Assembly: GCA_964242735.1 (NCBI GenBank)
Contig: CAXTAK010000026.1
Location: 1-31,978 of the forward strand
Direction: 5' to 3'
Origin: CADCUY01 sp964242735
GTDB taxonomy: Bacteria > Actinomycetota > Actinomycetes > Actinomycetales > Quadrisphaeraceae
DNA: 31,978 bases
Each line of letters opens with the position of its first letter. The stretch's first letter is position 1. The notes under the pieces were generated by a model. That model was not told where the DNA came from. It was given only the letters and a program-made list of their open reading frames with translations, and ran no database searches. Position numbers and translations under genes: made by a program. Of the stretch, positions 7,822-15,045 are shown piece by piece.

Positions 7822-9434
7822 GCGCCGCCGCAGCGACGGGGGAGGTCCGCCCCGTGCGGCACGGCACGCGCACCACCGCGCGGGCGCTGCTGCGGTGCTG
7901 GCTGGCCCTGTTCCTCACCACCCTCGCCTGGACCCTCGCCACCCCGGTGCTCGCCGGCCCCGACGAGTTCGCCCACGTCATCAAGGCAGCGGCGGTGGTG
8001 CGCGGGCAGCTGCTGGGCGAGCAGGTGGCCCAGCCGGGGGAGTACTTCCCCGTGATCACCGTCGTCGAGCTGCCCGAGCACTACGCCTCCGCACGCAGCG
8101 TCGTCGGTTGCTACGCCTTCCACCCCGAGGTGCCGGCGGCGTGCGCCCCGGCCTTCGAAGCCCATGACGGCGAGCCCCTCGCCGCCGTGGAGACCTCGGT
8201 GGGCCGCTACCCGCCCCTGTACTACGCCGCCGTGGGCTGGCCCTCCCTGCTGCTCGACGGCGAGGCTGCGGTCTACGGCATGCGGGTCGTCGCCGCGGCG
8301 CTGACGTCGCTGCTGATCGCCCTCGGGCTCGTCGCCCTGACCGCGGGCCGCGCGCCGCCGCTGCTGCTGGGCTGCGCCGCGGGCCTGACACCGATGGTCT
8401 TCTTCCTCTCCGGCGTGGTGAACCCCTCCGGTCTCGAGGCCGCGGCCGGTTTCGCCACCTGGGCGGTGGCCCTCTCGGCCGTCCTCGCCCCGGACGCCGC
8501 CGATCTCCACCGCCGCCTGACGCTCGCGGCCGTCGCCGCGGCCGTGCTCATCAGCACCCGGGCCTCGTCACCGCTCATCGGGCTGCTCGTCGTCGCCGTG
8601 CTCGTCGCCGTGGCCGGGCGCCGCTTCTGGCAGCGCGCGCTGGCCGGTCGGCGGTGGGTGCCCGCGGTGGTCATCGGCCTGTCGGCGGGGGCCGTCGCCG
8701 CGGTGTGGGTGCTTCTGGCCGACCCCGACGAGGGACTGGGCGGCCGCCCCGTGGAGGACTTCTCCTCACCGCTGAACGCCGCCCGCGCGGCGATGGCCAG
8801 GACCCCCTGGTACCTGCACCAGGTGGTCGGGGTCTTCGGCTACCTCGACGCGCCGGCGCCGCTGGTGGTCGTCGCCGCCTTCGCGGTGCTCGTCGCCGCC
8901 CTCGTCATCGCCGCCCTGGTGCGCGGACGCCGCAGTGACCGGTTCGCGCTGCTGCTCGCCGGCGCGCTCGTGCTGCTCGTGCCCGTCGTGCTGCAGGTCC
9001 CCACCGCCGAGCGGCTGGGGCTGATCTGGCAGGGCCGCTACCTGCTGGCCCTCACCGCGGGGGTGCCCCTGGTGGCCGCGGCGGTGCTGGTGCGCACCGG
9101 CTCGCGGTGGCCGGGTCCCCTGACCGCCCGGGTGGGGGTGGTCGCCGCCCTCGCGGCGCACCTGGTGGCTCTGGTGGTGGCCCTGCACCGCTTCTCGTCG
9201 GGCACCGCCGCGCCGGTGTGGGCGCTCGCCGGGCCGTGGCAGCCGCCCATCACCTCCACCGGTGCGGTGCTGGTCGCGGTGGTGGGGCTGGTGCTGCTGG
9301 GGCGCGCGCTCCAGCCCGCAGCGCGCCGCGCCGTGAGTCAGCCCGCCTCAGCGACGTCGGCGTCCACCGGGTCGCCGTCCACGGTGTTCCCCGCCCCCAG
9401 CGGCACGCTCTCAGGACCCAGCACGGGCCCGTAG
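7818..9434 (+). CDS. DUF2142-family multispan membrane protein (possible GT-C-type transferase)
   Basis: A 538-residue protein with about eleven to twelve hydrophobic segments. The first extracytoplasmic loop begins GPDEFAHVIKAA, and WQGRYLLALTAGVPL occurs in the C-terminal third; both are characteristic of DUF2142 proteins found in polysaccharide loci. An acidic pair in the first loop after the first membrane helix is the layout of lipid-sugar-dependent GT-C enzymes. With the coupled GtrB-like gene upstream, I infer use of a polyprenyl-phosphate sugar on the outer face. The last 40 residues are Ser/Thr/Pro-rich. The gene ends at 9434, overlapping the convergent beta-helix lipoprotein gene by 97 bases. 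Family membership is fairly sure; catalytic activity is inference. Confidence 0.8.
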   Translation: MSAAAATGEVRPVRHGTRTTARALLRCWLALFLTTLAWTLATPVLAGPDEFAHVIKAAAVVRGQLLGEQVAQPGEYFPVITVVELPEHYASARSVVGCYAFHPEVPAACAPAFEAHDGEPLAAVETSVGRYPPLYYAAVGWPSLLLDGEAAVYGMRVVAAALTSLLIALGLVALTAGRAPPLLLGCAAGLTPMVFFLSGVVNPSGLEAAAGFATWAVALSAVLAPDAADLHRRLTLAAVAAAVLISTRASSPLIGLLVVAVLVAVAGRRFWQRALAGRRWVPAVVIGLSAGAVAAVWVLLADPDEGLGGRPVEDFSSPLNAARAAMARTPWYLHQVVGVFGYLDAPAPLVVVAAFAVLVAALVIAALVRGRRSDRFALLLAGALVLLVPVVLQVPTAERLGLIWQGRYLLALTAGVPLVAAAVLVRTGSRWPGPLTARVGVVAALAAHLVALVVALHRFSSGTAAPVWALAGPWQPPITSTGAVLVAVVGLVLLGRALQPAARRAVSQPASATSASTGSPSTVFPAPSGTLSGPSTGP

Positions 9435-10237
9435 CGGCTCGCCGTCCCGAAGGTGTTGTCCTGGATCACCACGCCCTCGGCGGTGATGTCCCCGCGGATG
9501 TTGAGGCTGTAGTTGCCGCCGTCGAAGGCGTTGCCCTCGACGAGCACGTCGCGCACCTCCTTCGTGCCCGTCTCGCTGCCCAGCATCAGGCCCGCGTTGT
9601 TGAGGTCGCCCGTGGCGGTGTCGGTGGGGTCGAGCACGTTGCCGCGGATGACGACGCGGGACGCCGACGTCGTCTGCAGCGCGTCGCCGTGCAGGTCGCC
9701 GATGCGGCTCATGTCGTGGATCCAGCTGTCCTCGATGGTCACCTGGTGCCCGAAGCGGGCGCCGTCGGCGACGCTGTGGACGTCGACACGGCGCAGGGTG
9801 TACCGGCTCCACCCCACTCCCACCTCCACGACGCCCTCACCGCTGATCTCCGTGTCCTCGACGACCAGGCCGTCGGCGTCCTCGCCCACCTCGAGCACGA
9901 GAGCCCGGTCGTCGTCGCAGCGGATCCTGGTGTCGCGGATGACCACGTCGTCGGCCATGACCTGCACGCAGCCGTCGATGTCGAGGCCCTCGACCACGGC
10001 GTCGTCCTCGGTGATCGTCAGCCCCTCGGAAGGCTCCAGCACCACCCCGGCCGGGACACCGGTGGTGTCCGGGCCGGGAGGGCGGGCGACCAGCTCGACA
10101 CCCCCCGGGGCCTGGACGGCCCGGGTCGCCGGAACCTCCGTGCGCACCGAGCAGCCGGTCATGGCCAGCGCGCCGGCGGCGACCACAGCGGCGCCGGCGG
10201 CAGGCCAGCGGGGGCCACGGGTCGTGTGCCGGATCAC
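9338..10237 (-). CDS. Right-handed beta-helix lipoprotein
   Basis: A 299-residue protein from GTG 10237, which overlaps the acyltransferase stop as GTGA. A signal peptide with hydrophobic core (about 12-25) ends in a lipobox-like MTGC, with Cys 29 as the predicted lipidated residue, so it should be anchored outside the cell. From about residue 55 it has short beta-strand repeats with Asn/Asp ladders (VVIRDTRIRC, LVVEDTEISG, VTIEDSWIHD, VVIRGNVLD, VVIQDNTFG), typical of parallel beta-helix proteins that bind, cleave or epimerise polysaccharides. It is a close paralogue of the secreted protein at 10950-12259. No lyase or epimerase catalytic set could be picked out by eye. Glycan binding or processing is the likely role given the locus. 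Confidence 0.85.
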   Translation of the reverse strand: MIRHTTRGPRWPAAGAAVVAAGALAMTGCSVRTEVPATRAVQAPGGVELVARPPGPDTTGVPAGVVLEPSEGLTITEDDAVVEGLDIDGCVQVMADDVVIRDTRIRCDDDRALVLEVGEDADGLVVEDTEISGEGVVEVGVGWSRYTLRRVDVHSVADGARFGHQVTIEDSWIHDMSRIGDLHGDALQTTSASRVVIRGNVLDPTDTATGDLNNAGLMLGSETGTKEVRDVLVEGNAFDGGNYSLNIRGDITAEGVVIQDNTFGTASRYGPVLGPESVPLGAGNTVDGDPVDADVAEAG

Positions 10238-10797
10238 GGCGCGCCGGGGGGACGGCGCTGACCCACGACCCTCGCTGGCACGCCGGCCGCGATGCAGTGT
10301 GCGGGCACATCGCGGGTGACCACGGCACCCGCCGCGACGATGGCGCCCTCACCGATGCTCACCCCGGCCACGACGATCACCCCAGTACCCAGCCACGAGC
10401 CCGCTCCGACGGTGATGTCGCGCTCCCGCTTGGGCTGGGCGCGGGGGATGCTGCCGAGCGCCGTCGCGTAGTCGCTGGCGGTGAGGAACACGTTCGGGGC
10501 GAGCACCACGTCGTCCTCGAGCACGATGCGCCCGGTGGCGTCGCCGGCCCACAGGGAGCAGCGCTCACCCACGTGCACCCGGTCACCGCACTCGATGCGC
10601 TCGCCGTTGCGCAGGCTCACCGTCGGCGCCATCGCGAGCCCGCGACCACCGCGGATCATGCGGCGGGGCTCGACGTGGGCGTAGGACTCCGCGTTGACCC
10701 GTCGCAGCACGTGAGCCCAGAGGGCGGGACGCAGGAGGCGGCGCGCGTCCGACGGGCGGGGCCGACGCCCGACGGCACGCCGCTCCTCCCCCATCAC
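10234..10797 (-). CDS. Left-handed beta-helix (hexapeptide-repeat) acyltransferase
   Basis: A 187-residue protein of the LacA/WbbJ/CysE-like acetyltransferase group. The C-terminal half carries isoleucine/valine-led hexapeptide repeats (IVLEDDVVLAPNVFL, ITVGAGSWLGTGVIV, VSIGEGAIVAAGAVV) and ends with the common AAGVPARVVG motif. A likely role is O-acetylation of a sugar in the glycan or its lipid-linked intermediate, using acetyl-CoA in the cytoplasm. GTG 10797 and in-frame ATG 10794 both lie just behind a TACGCT -10 box on the minus strand, so the message is probably leaderless. The stop overlaps the beta-helix lipoprotein start (GTGA). The exact acyl group and acceptor cannot be read. Confidence 0.85.
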   Translation of the reverse strand: MMGEERRAVGRRPRPSDARRLLRPALWAHVLRRVNAESYAHVEPRRMIRGGRGLAMAPTVSLRNGERIECGDRVHVGERCSLWAGDATGRIVLEDDVVLAPNVFLTASDYATALGSIPRAQPKRERDITVGAGSWLGTGVIVVAGVSIGEGAIVAAGAVVTRDVPAHCIAAGVPARVVGQRRPPGAP

Positions 10798-10803
10798 CTA
10801 CAC

Positions 10804-10831
10804 AGCGTAGGCAGGCTTCGCGCCCGGTCAC
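10804..10831 (-). promoter_or_regulatory. Promoter of the acyltransferase-lipoprotein pair, leaderless
   Basis: On the minus strand, TACGCT (10809-10804) is six bases before GTG 10797 and nine before ATG 10794, so transcription would begin at or next to the start codon. GTGACC (10831-10826), sixteen bases upstream, matches four of six positions of a TTGACA -35. Confidence 0.5.
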
Positions 10832-10949
10832 CACGAACGGCCTTCTGCCAGACGTGGCGGTGCGCCGATCAGGGGAGGAGCGGCGGGGACGTGTTTGGTC
10901 GGAGACCGTGGATGCCGATGCCTCCGTTCCACTCTCAAGGAGGATCCAG

Positions 10950-12259
10950 ATGCGCAGGATGCGCCCCACCACCACGGTCACCGCCCTGGCAGCAGTGCTG
11001 CTCACCACCCTCACGGGAACGGCGCCGGCAGCGGCCGCCGGCCCCGACTCCGTGCTCTACCGCGGCGCGACGCTGCAGCGCGCCGTCGTCCCCGCCCGGA
11101 CGGTGACCATCGACGCCGTCTCCACCCAGCCCGCCGACCGCCTGGAGTTCTCCATCGGCGGCCGGGTCGTCGGGGAGGACACCACGATCACCGCGAGCGG
11201 TGGGACGTGGGTCGGCGCCGCCGACGTCGACCTCACCGGCCGCACGGGCACGGTCGTGCTGCGGACCAAGGTCTTCACCGGGCGCAGGGGCCTGCGCGTG
11301 GTGGACCGGTTCTTCCAGGTGGTGGCCGACGTCCCGGTCGAGGCACCGGCACCCGCACCTGCACCCGCACCCGCACCCGCACCTGCACCNNNNNNNNNNN
11401 NNNNNNNNNNNNNNNNNNNNNNNNNNNNNNNNNNNNNNNNNNNNNNNNNNNNNNNNNNNNNNNNNNNNNNNNNNNNNNNNNNNNNNNNNCCCCCGCCCCC
11501 GCCCCGCAGCCCTCGCGCCCCGGGCCCGGGAGCACCGGTGTGCCCGCCGGCACCACTCTGACCCCCAGCGGGCCGCTGGTCATCAGCACCCGCGGCGCCG
11601 TCGTCGACGGGCTCGACGTCGCCGGCTGCGTGGTCGTCGCCGCCAGCGACGTGACCATCCGCAACAGCCGCATCCGCTGCGGCCACGCGCCCCGCGGCCT
11701 CGCGGTGCGCTTCGCCGGCGGTGCGCAGGGCCTCGTGGTGGAGGACACCGAGATCGACGGCCTCGGCACCACGACGGTCGGCATCGGGTGGGGTGGGTAC
11801 ACGCTGCGTCGTGTGAACATCCACGGCGTCAGCGATGGCGCCCGCTTCGGCCACCGGGTGACCATCGAGAACAGCTGGATCCACGACATGGTCAGGATCG
11901 GCAACCTGCACCCTGACGCGGTGCAGACCACCTCGGCCTCCAACGTCGTCATCCGCGGGAACGTGCTCGACCCCACGCACGCCGCGAGCGGCAGCAGGCA
12001 CAACGCGGCGATCATGCTCGGCAGCGAGACCGGCACCCGGGCGGTGCGCAACGTGCTCATCGAGGGCAACCTCCTCGGCGGCGGCAACTACAGCCTCAAC
12101 GTCCGCGGGGACATCACCGCCGAGAACGTCGTCGTCCGCGACAACACCTTCGCGCCGACGGCCCGCTACGGGCCGGCCATCGCCCCGGCACGGGTGCCGC
12201 TGTCCACCGGCAACGTGCTCCTCTCCGGAGCACCCGCGACGGTCGAGCCCTCTCGCTGA
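10950..12259 (+). CDS. Secreted beta-helix protein with Pro-Ala linker, interrupted by assembly gap
   Basis: ATG 10950 follows an AGGAGG site (10939-10944). A signal peptide with hydrophobic core about residues 9-22 ends near AAAAG (28-32). Then comes a beta-rich domain of about 100 residues, a Pro-Ala repeat running into 100 Ns (11390-11489), and after the gap more Pro-Ala and a roughly 240-residue right-handed beta-helix domain ending at 12259. That domain matches the lipoprotein at 9338-10237; over the 59 residues starting YTLRRV I count 48 identities. The frames before and after the gap differ, which only means 100 is a placeholder: a single gene needs a true gap of length 2 modulo 3. The likely role is binding or modifying the exported polysaccharide. 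The N-terminal domain is not recognised. Confidence 0.8.
11345..11513 (+). repeat. Pro-Ala low-complexity repeat flanking the gap
   Basis: CACCCG/CACCTG hexamer repeats before the Ns and CCCCG-rich repeats after them encode alternating Pro and Ala, a flexible linker between two secreted domains. The repetition and extreme GC explain the failed assembly; the true copy number is not known. Confidence 0.8.
11390..11489. other. Assembly gap (100 N)
   Basis: Exactly 100 undetermined bases, the usual placeholder for a gap of unknown size, inside the Pro-Ala linker of the secreted beta-helix gene. Confidence 0.98.
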
Positions 12260-12282
12260 CTCGCGGTGATTTTCTAGGCACT

Positions 12283-12288
12283 TAGAGT
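12283..12288 (+). promoter_or_regulatory. -10 box TAGAGT of a leaderless GT2 gene
   Basis: TAGAGT ends seven bases before GTG 12296, so the first transcribed base should fall at the start codon. No convincing -35 is visible at 16-18 bases. It favours GTG 12296 over the in-frame GTG 12287, which overlaps this box. Confidence 0.5.
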
Positions 12289-12295
12289 GGCGGTC

Positions 12296-13141
12296 GTGGG
12301 TACCGGGCTGGACGTCGTCCTGGTCACCCACGACCGCCCCCGCTACACCGCCCTGACCCTGCCGCGCCTGCTCGCGACCTGCCCCGAGGACAGCCGGGTG
12401 TGGGTCTGGCACAACGGCCCGGACCGCGAGGTGCTCGACGTCGTCGAGCGGCACCTCGACCACCCGCGCCTGCACCGCTTCCACCACTCCCCCGAGAACC
12501 TCGGGCTGCGCGCGGCCATCAACTGGGTGTGGGCCGAGGGCACCGGGGAGTACGTCTCCAAGGTCGACGACGACTCCCTCATGGAACCCGGGTGGGTCGA
12601 GCACCTGCGCGCCGGCCTGGCCGCGTGGCAGGGCTTCGGCGTCCTCGGGTCGTGGCGCTTCATGCCCCAGGACTGGGAGGAGGCGGTGGCGGCCCCGAAG
12701 GTCGTCGACGTCCACGGGGTGCGCCTGCTGCGGAACCTGTGGGTGCAGGGCAGCGGCCACATGTTCCGCCGGGAGCTCATCGACGAGGTCGGGCTGCTGA
12801 CCACGCACGTGAACTTCGTCGGCTGGTGCCTGCGCGTGGCCCGCGCCGGGTACGTCAACGGCTGGCCGATGCCCCTGGTGCGCGAGGAGCACCTCGACGA
12901 CCCGCGCCACCCCGCCACCGCGTTCACCGACGAGGCCGCCTACCAGCGCGCACTGCCGCTGTCGGCGAAGGCGACCGGGGCCGACACCCTGCAGGAGTGG
13001 CTCGAGCAGACCCGCCGGGACGCGCACACGGTGCAGGCCGCCTCCCTCGACGTGCGGCAGTTCTTCGGGTGGCGCCGCAAGCTCATCCACGCGCGGCGAC
13101 GGGTGCGGCTCGCGGTCACCGGCAAGAACGCCTGGACGTGA
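12296..13141 (+). CDS. Family 2 glycosyltransferase
   Basis: A 281-residue GT2 protein. The core opens with LDVVLVTHDRPRYTALTLPRLL, and the metal-binding motif is a DDD at residues 91-93 (SKVDDDSLM). LWVQGSGHMFRRELIDEVGLL follows in the acceptor-side half. No membrane segments are evident, so it should act in the cytoplasm on a lipid-linked acceptor. GTG 12296 is preferred because it sits seven bases behind a TAGAGT -10 box with no ribosome-binding site (leaderless); GTG 12287 would add three residues. It is followed after ten bases by another GT2 gene and probably forms a two-gene operon with it. Donor sugar unknown. Confidence 0.83.
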   Translation: MGTGLDVVLVTHDRPRYTALTLPRLLATCPEDSRVWVWHNGPDREVLDVVERHLDHPRLHRFHHSPENLGLRAAINWVWAEGTGEYVSKVDDDSLMEPGWVEHLRAGLAAWQGFGVLGSWRFMPQDWEEAVAAPKVVDVHGVRLLRNLWVQGSGHMFRRELIDEVGLLTTHVNFVGWCLRVARAGYVNGWPMPLVREEHLDDPRHPATAFTDEAAYQRALPLSAKATGADTLQEWLEQTRRDAHTVQAASLDVRQFFGWRRKLIHARRRVRLAVTGKNAWT

Positions 13142-13151
13142 GGGGCCCGTC

Positions 13152-14003
13152 GTGACCTCCCGAGCCAGCGTGGTGGTCCCCGCCCACGACGAGGAGGCGG
13201 TGATCGACCGGTGCCTGCTGGCGCTGCTGGCCGACGCCGCGCCCGGGGAGTTCGAGGTCGTCGTCGTGGCCAACGGGTGCTCCGACGCCACCGCCGAGCG
13301 CGCACGCGCTCACGACGTCGTGGTCCTCGAGCAGGCGACCCCCGGCAAGGTCGCGGCGCTGAACGCCGGTGACCGCGCCGTCACCGCCTTCCCCCGCATC
13401 TACCTCGACGCCGACGTCGTCCTGACCACGGCCGCGGCCCGGGCGACGGCGGCGGCCCTGAGCGGTGGGGTGCGGGCCGGCGCGGCGGTCCTGGCGGCGG
13501 CGCCGCGCCCCGTGGTCGACACCTCCCGCAGCTCGCCCCTGGTGGCCTGGCACTACCGGGCGTGGGAGCAGCTGCCGGTCCTGGCGCAGGGCTACGTCGG
13601 CTCCGGGGTGTACGCGGTCTCCGCCGCGGGACACGCCCGCATCGCACCCTTCCCCGACGTGGTGGCGGACGACCAGTACGTGCGGCGCCGCTTCACCCGC
13701 GCGGAGCGGGCCCAGGTGCCCGCGACGTTCACGATCTTCGCCCCCCGCACCGCGCGCGCCTACCTGCGCCGGGCCACCCGGGCGCGCGCGGGCAACACCG
13801 CCCTGGACGCCACCGGCGGCCCCGACCTGGAGGCGGAGACGTCACCGCGCGGCGCGGCGGCGCTCCTGCCGCTGGCGCGCCGACCGGGCACCTGGCACCA
13901 CGTGGTGGCGTTCGCCGTCCTCACCGCTGCGGTCAGGGCGGGGCTCGCGCTCACCCGCGGGCGCTCCCGGGGCTGGGGGCACGACGCCACCAGCCGGTCG
14001 TGA
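13152..14003 (+). CDS. Family 2 glycosyltransferase
   Basis: A 283-residue protein opening with ASVVVPAHDEEAVIDRCL, with ANGCSDAT at about 40-47, PGKVAALNAGD at 64-74 and the DAD motif at residues 86-88 (YLDADVVL). A later DDQYVRRRF (about 174-182) supplies the usual acidic catalytic region of polymer-type GT2 enzymes. A C-terminal hydrophobic stretch (about 253-268) could be a membrane anchor. GTG 13152 starts ten bases after the preceding GT2 stop. Its 3' end overlaps the convergent pyruvyl transferase gene by 53 bases (13951-14003). The specific sugar cannot be inferred. Confidence 0.85.
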   Translation: MTSRASVVVPAHDEEAVIDRCLLALLADAAPGEFEVVVVANGCSDATAERARAHDVVVLEQATPGKVAALNAGDRAVTAFPRIYLDADVVLTTAAARATAAALSGGVRAGAAVLAAAPRPVVDTSRSSPLVAWHYRAWEQLPVLAQGYVGSGVYAVSAAGHARIAPFPDVVADDQYVRRRFTRAERAQVPATFTIFAPRTARAYLRRATRARAGNTALDATGGPDLEAETSPRGAAALLPLARRPGTWHHVVAFAVLTAAVRAGLALTRGRSRGWGHDATSRS

Positions 14004-15045
14004 GCGGAGGGCCCTGCCCCAGCGCACCCGGGCCACCCCGGTGGTGGTCGAGGTCCTCCGCCAGGCGCTCGGGGGTGGAGAACGCCGCGGAGCTGAACCC
14101 CCTGGAGGAGTGGTCGGCGACGGCGGCGATCTTGCCGTAGGTGTTGTCGAGGGCGATGTGGGGCACCCCCATCAGCGAGCACATGACGTGCGCGTGCAGG
14201 CGGTCGGTGACCACCAGCCGCCCGGCGGAGAGCAGCGCGGTGCCGGAGGAGACGTTCAGCCGGGCCATCGCCTCGAAGGAGAGCCGCACGAGCGGGTGGA
14301 GGCGGGAGGCCAGCGGCGGCCCGTAGCGCCGCGCGGCCCAGCCAGGAGCGTGCAGCGCCTGGTCGAGCGCGGCCCTCGCGCCGCCCAGGCCCCAGTCGAC
14401 GACCTCGGGGTGCACGTCGTCCGGCCACGGGGGCGACCCGGCGCTCTCCACGTCCCGACGGACCAGCGCGACGACGTCCGTGCGCGGTGGTCGGCGGCGC
14501 AGCGGGCCGGCGCCGAAGGCGGCGTCGTGGCTCAGCTCCACCCTCACGTCGGGCAGCTGCTCCCGGCACCGCTGCAGGGACGCCCGCTCGCGCACCACGA
14601 GGGTGAAGTCGGGGTGCCGGGAGAAGACGGCGTTGGCGCGCGCGGCGCGCTCGGGCGACCTGAACCACACGCTCTGGGGCAGCTGGACCACCCGGCGGTC
14701 GGTGAACTCGGCGACCACGGCCTCGCGGAAGCGCTGGTAGTCGTCGTAGAGGTCCCCGAAGCTGCCACCACCCGTCAGGAGCACCGGACCCTGGGGCACG
14801 CGCCGCCTCAGCTCCGCGGGGTCGAGCTTGCGCAGGTCGCTGACGTAGCGGACGCGCACCCCGAGCCGGCGCAGGTACCAGCGCTGGCCCACCCAGATCA
14901 GGGCGTCGCCCACGTTGTCGTGGTTGGGGAAGTCGAGCAGTGCCGCACGCCCCCCGGGGTCACCGACGAGCGGGCGCCACTGCTCGAGCGTCTGCGCGCG
15001 CAGGGACTCGAGCAGCGCGAGGTCCGCCGCCGGCAGCTCAGCCAC
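13951..15045 (-). CDS. Polysaccharide pyruvyl transferase family protein
   Basis: A 364-residue protein of the WcaK/CsaB/ExoV family, which adds pyruvate ketals from phosphoenolpyruvate to sugars of exopolysaccharides or wall polymers. Visible family signals are DFPNHDNVGDALIWVG (about 38-53), LLTGGGSFGDLYDDY (about 93-107), LPQSVWF, HDAAFG and TDRLHAHVMCSLMGVPHI followed by DNTYGK. Pyruvylation would add negative charge to the glycan. GTG 15045 overlaps the end of the upstream GT14 gene by eight bases and has a G-rich stretch just upstream. The two genes form a leftward pair. The 3' end overlaps the convergent GT2 gene. Some relatives may have other roles, but the motif set is complete. Confidence 0.88.
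   Translation of the reverse strand: MAELPAADLALLESLRAQTLEQWRPLVGDPGGRAALLDFPNHDNVGDALIWVGQRWYLRRLGVRVRYVSDLRKLDPAELRRRVPQGPVLLTGGGSFGDLYDDYQRFREAVVAEFTDRRVVQLPQSVWFRSPERAARANAVFSRHPDFTLVVRERASLQRCREQLPDVRVELSHDAAFGAGPLRRRPPRTDVVALVRRDVESAGSPPWPDDVHPEVVDWGLGGARAALDQALHAPGWAARRYGPPLASRLHPLVRLSFEAMARLNVSSGTALLSAGRLVVTDRLHAHVMCSLMGVPHIALDNTYGKIAAVADHSSRGFSSAAFSTPERLAEDLDHHRGGPGALGQGPPLTTGWWRRAPSPGSARG

Noticed and set aside
11345..11389. A CRISPR array or minisatellite at the CACCCG repeats
   Set aside because: The repeats are short, have no spacers and encode an in-frame Pro-Ala linker. No CRISPR array or cas gene is seen in the window.
12273..12286. TCTAGGCACTTAGA as an operator palindrome before GTG 12296
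   Set aside because: Only the outer four bases are symmetric, and it overlaps the likely -10 box, so symmetry is probably by chance.
11057..13291. A 744-codon leftward open frame spanning the gap and two rightward genes
   Set aside because: It reads through Ns and opposite strands of two recognised genes, and its composition is low-complexity Val/Asp/Gly/Arg.
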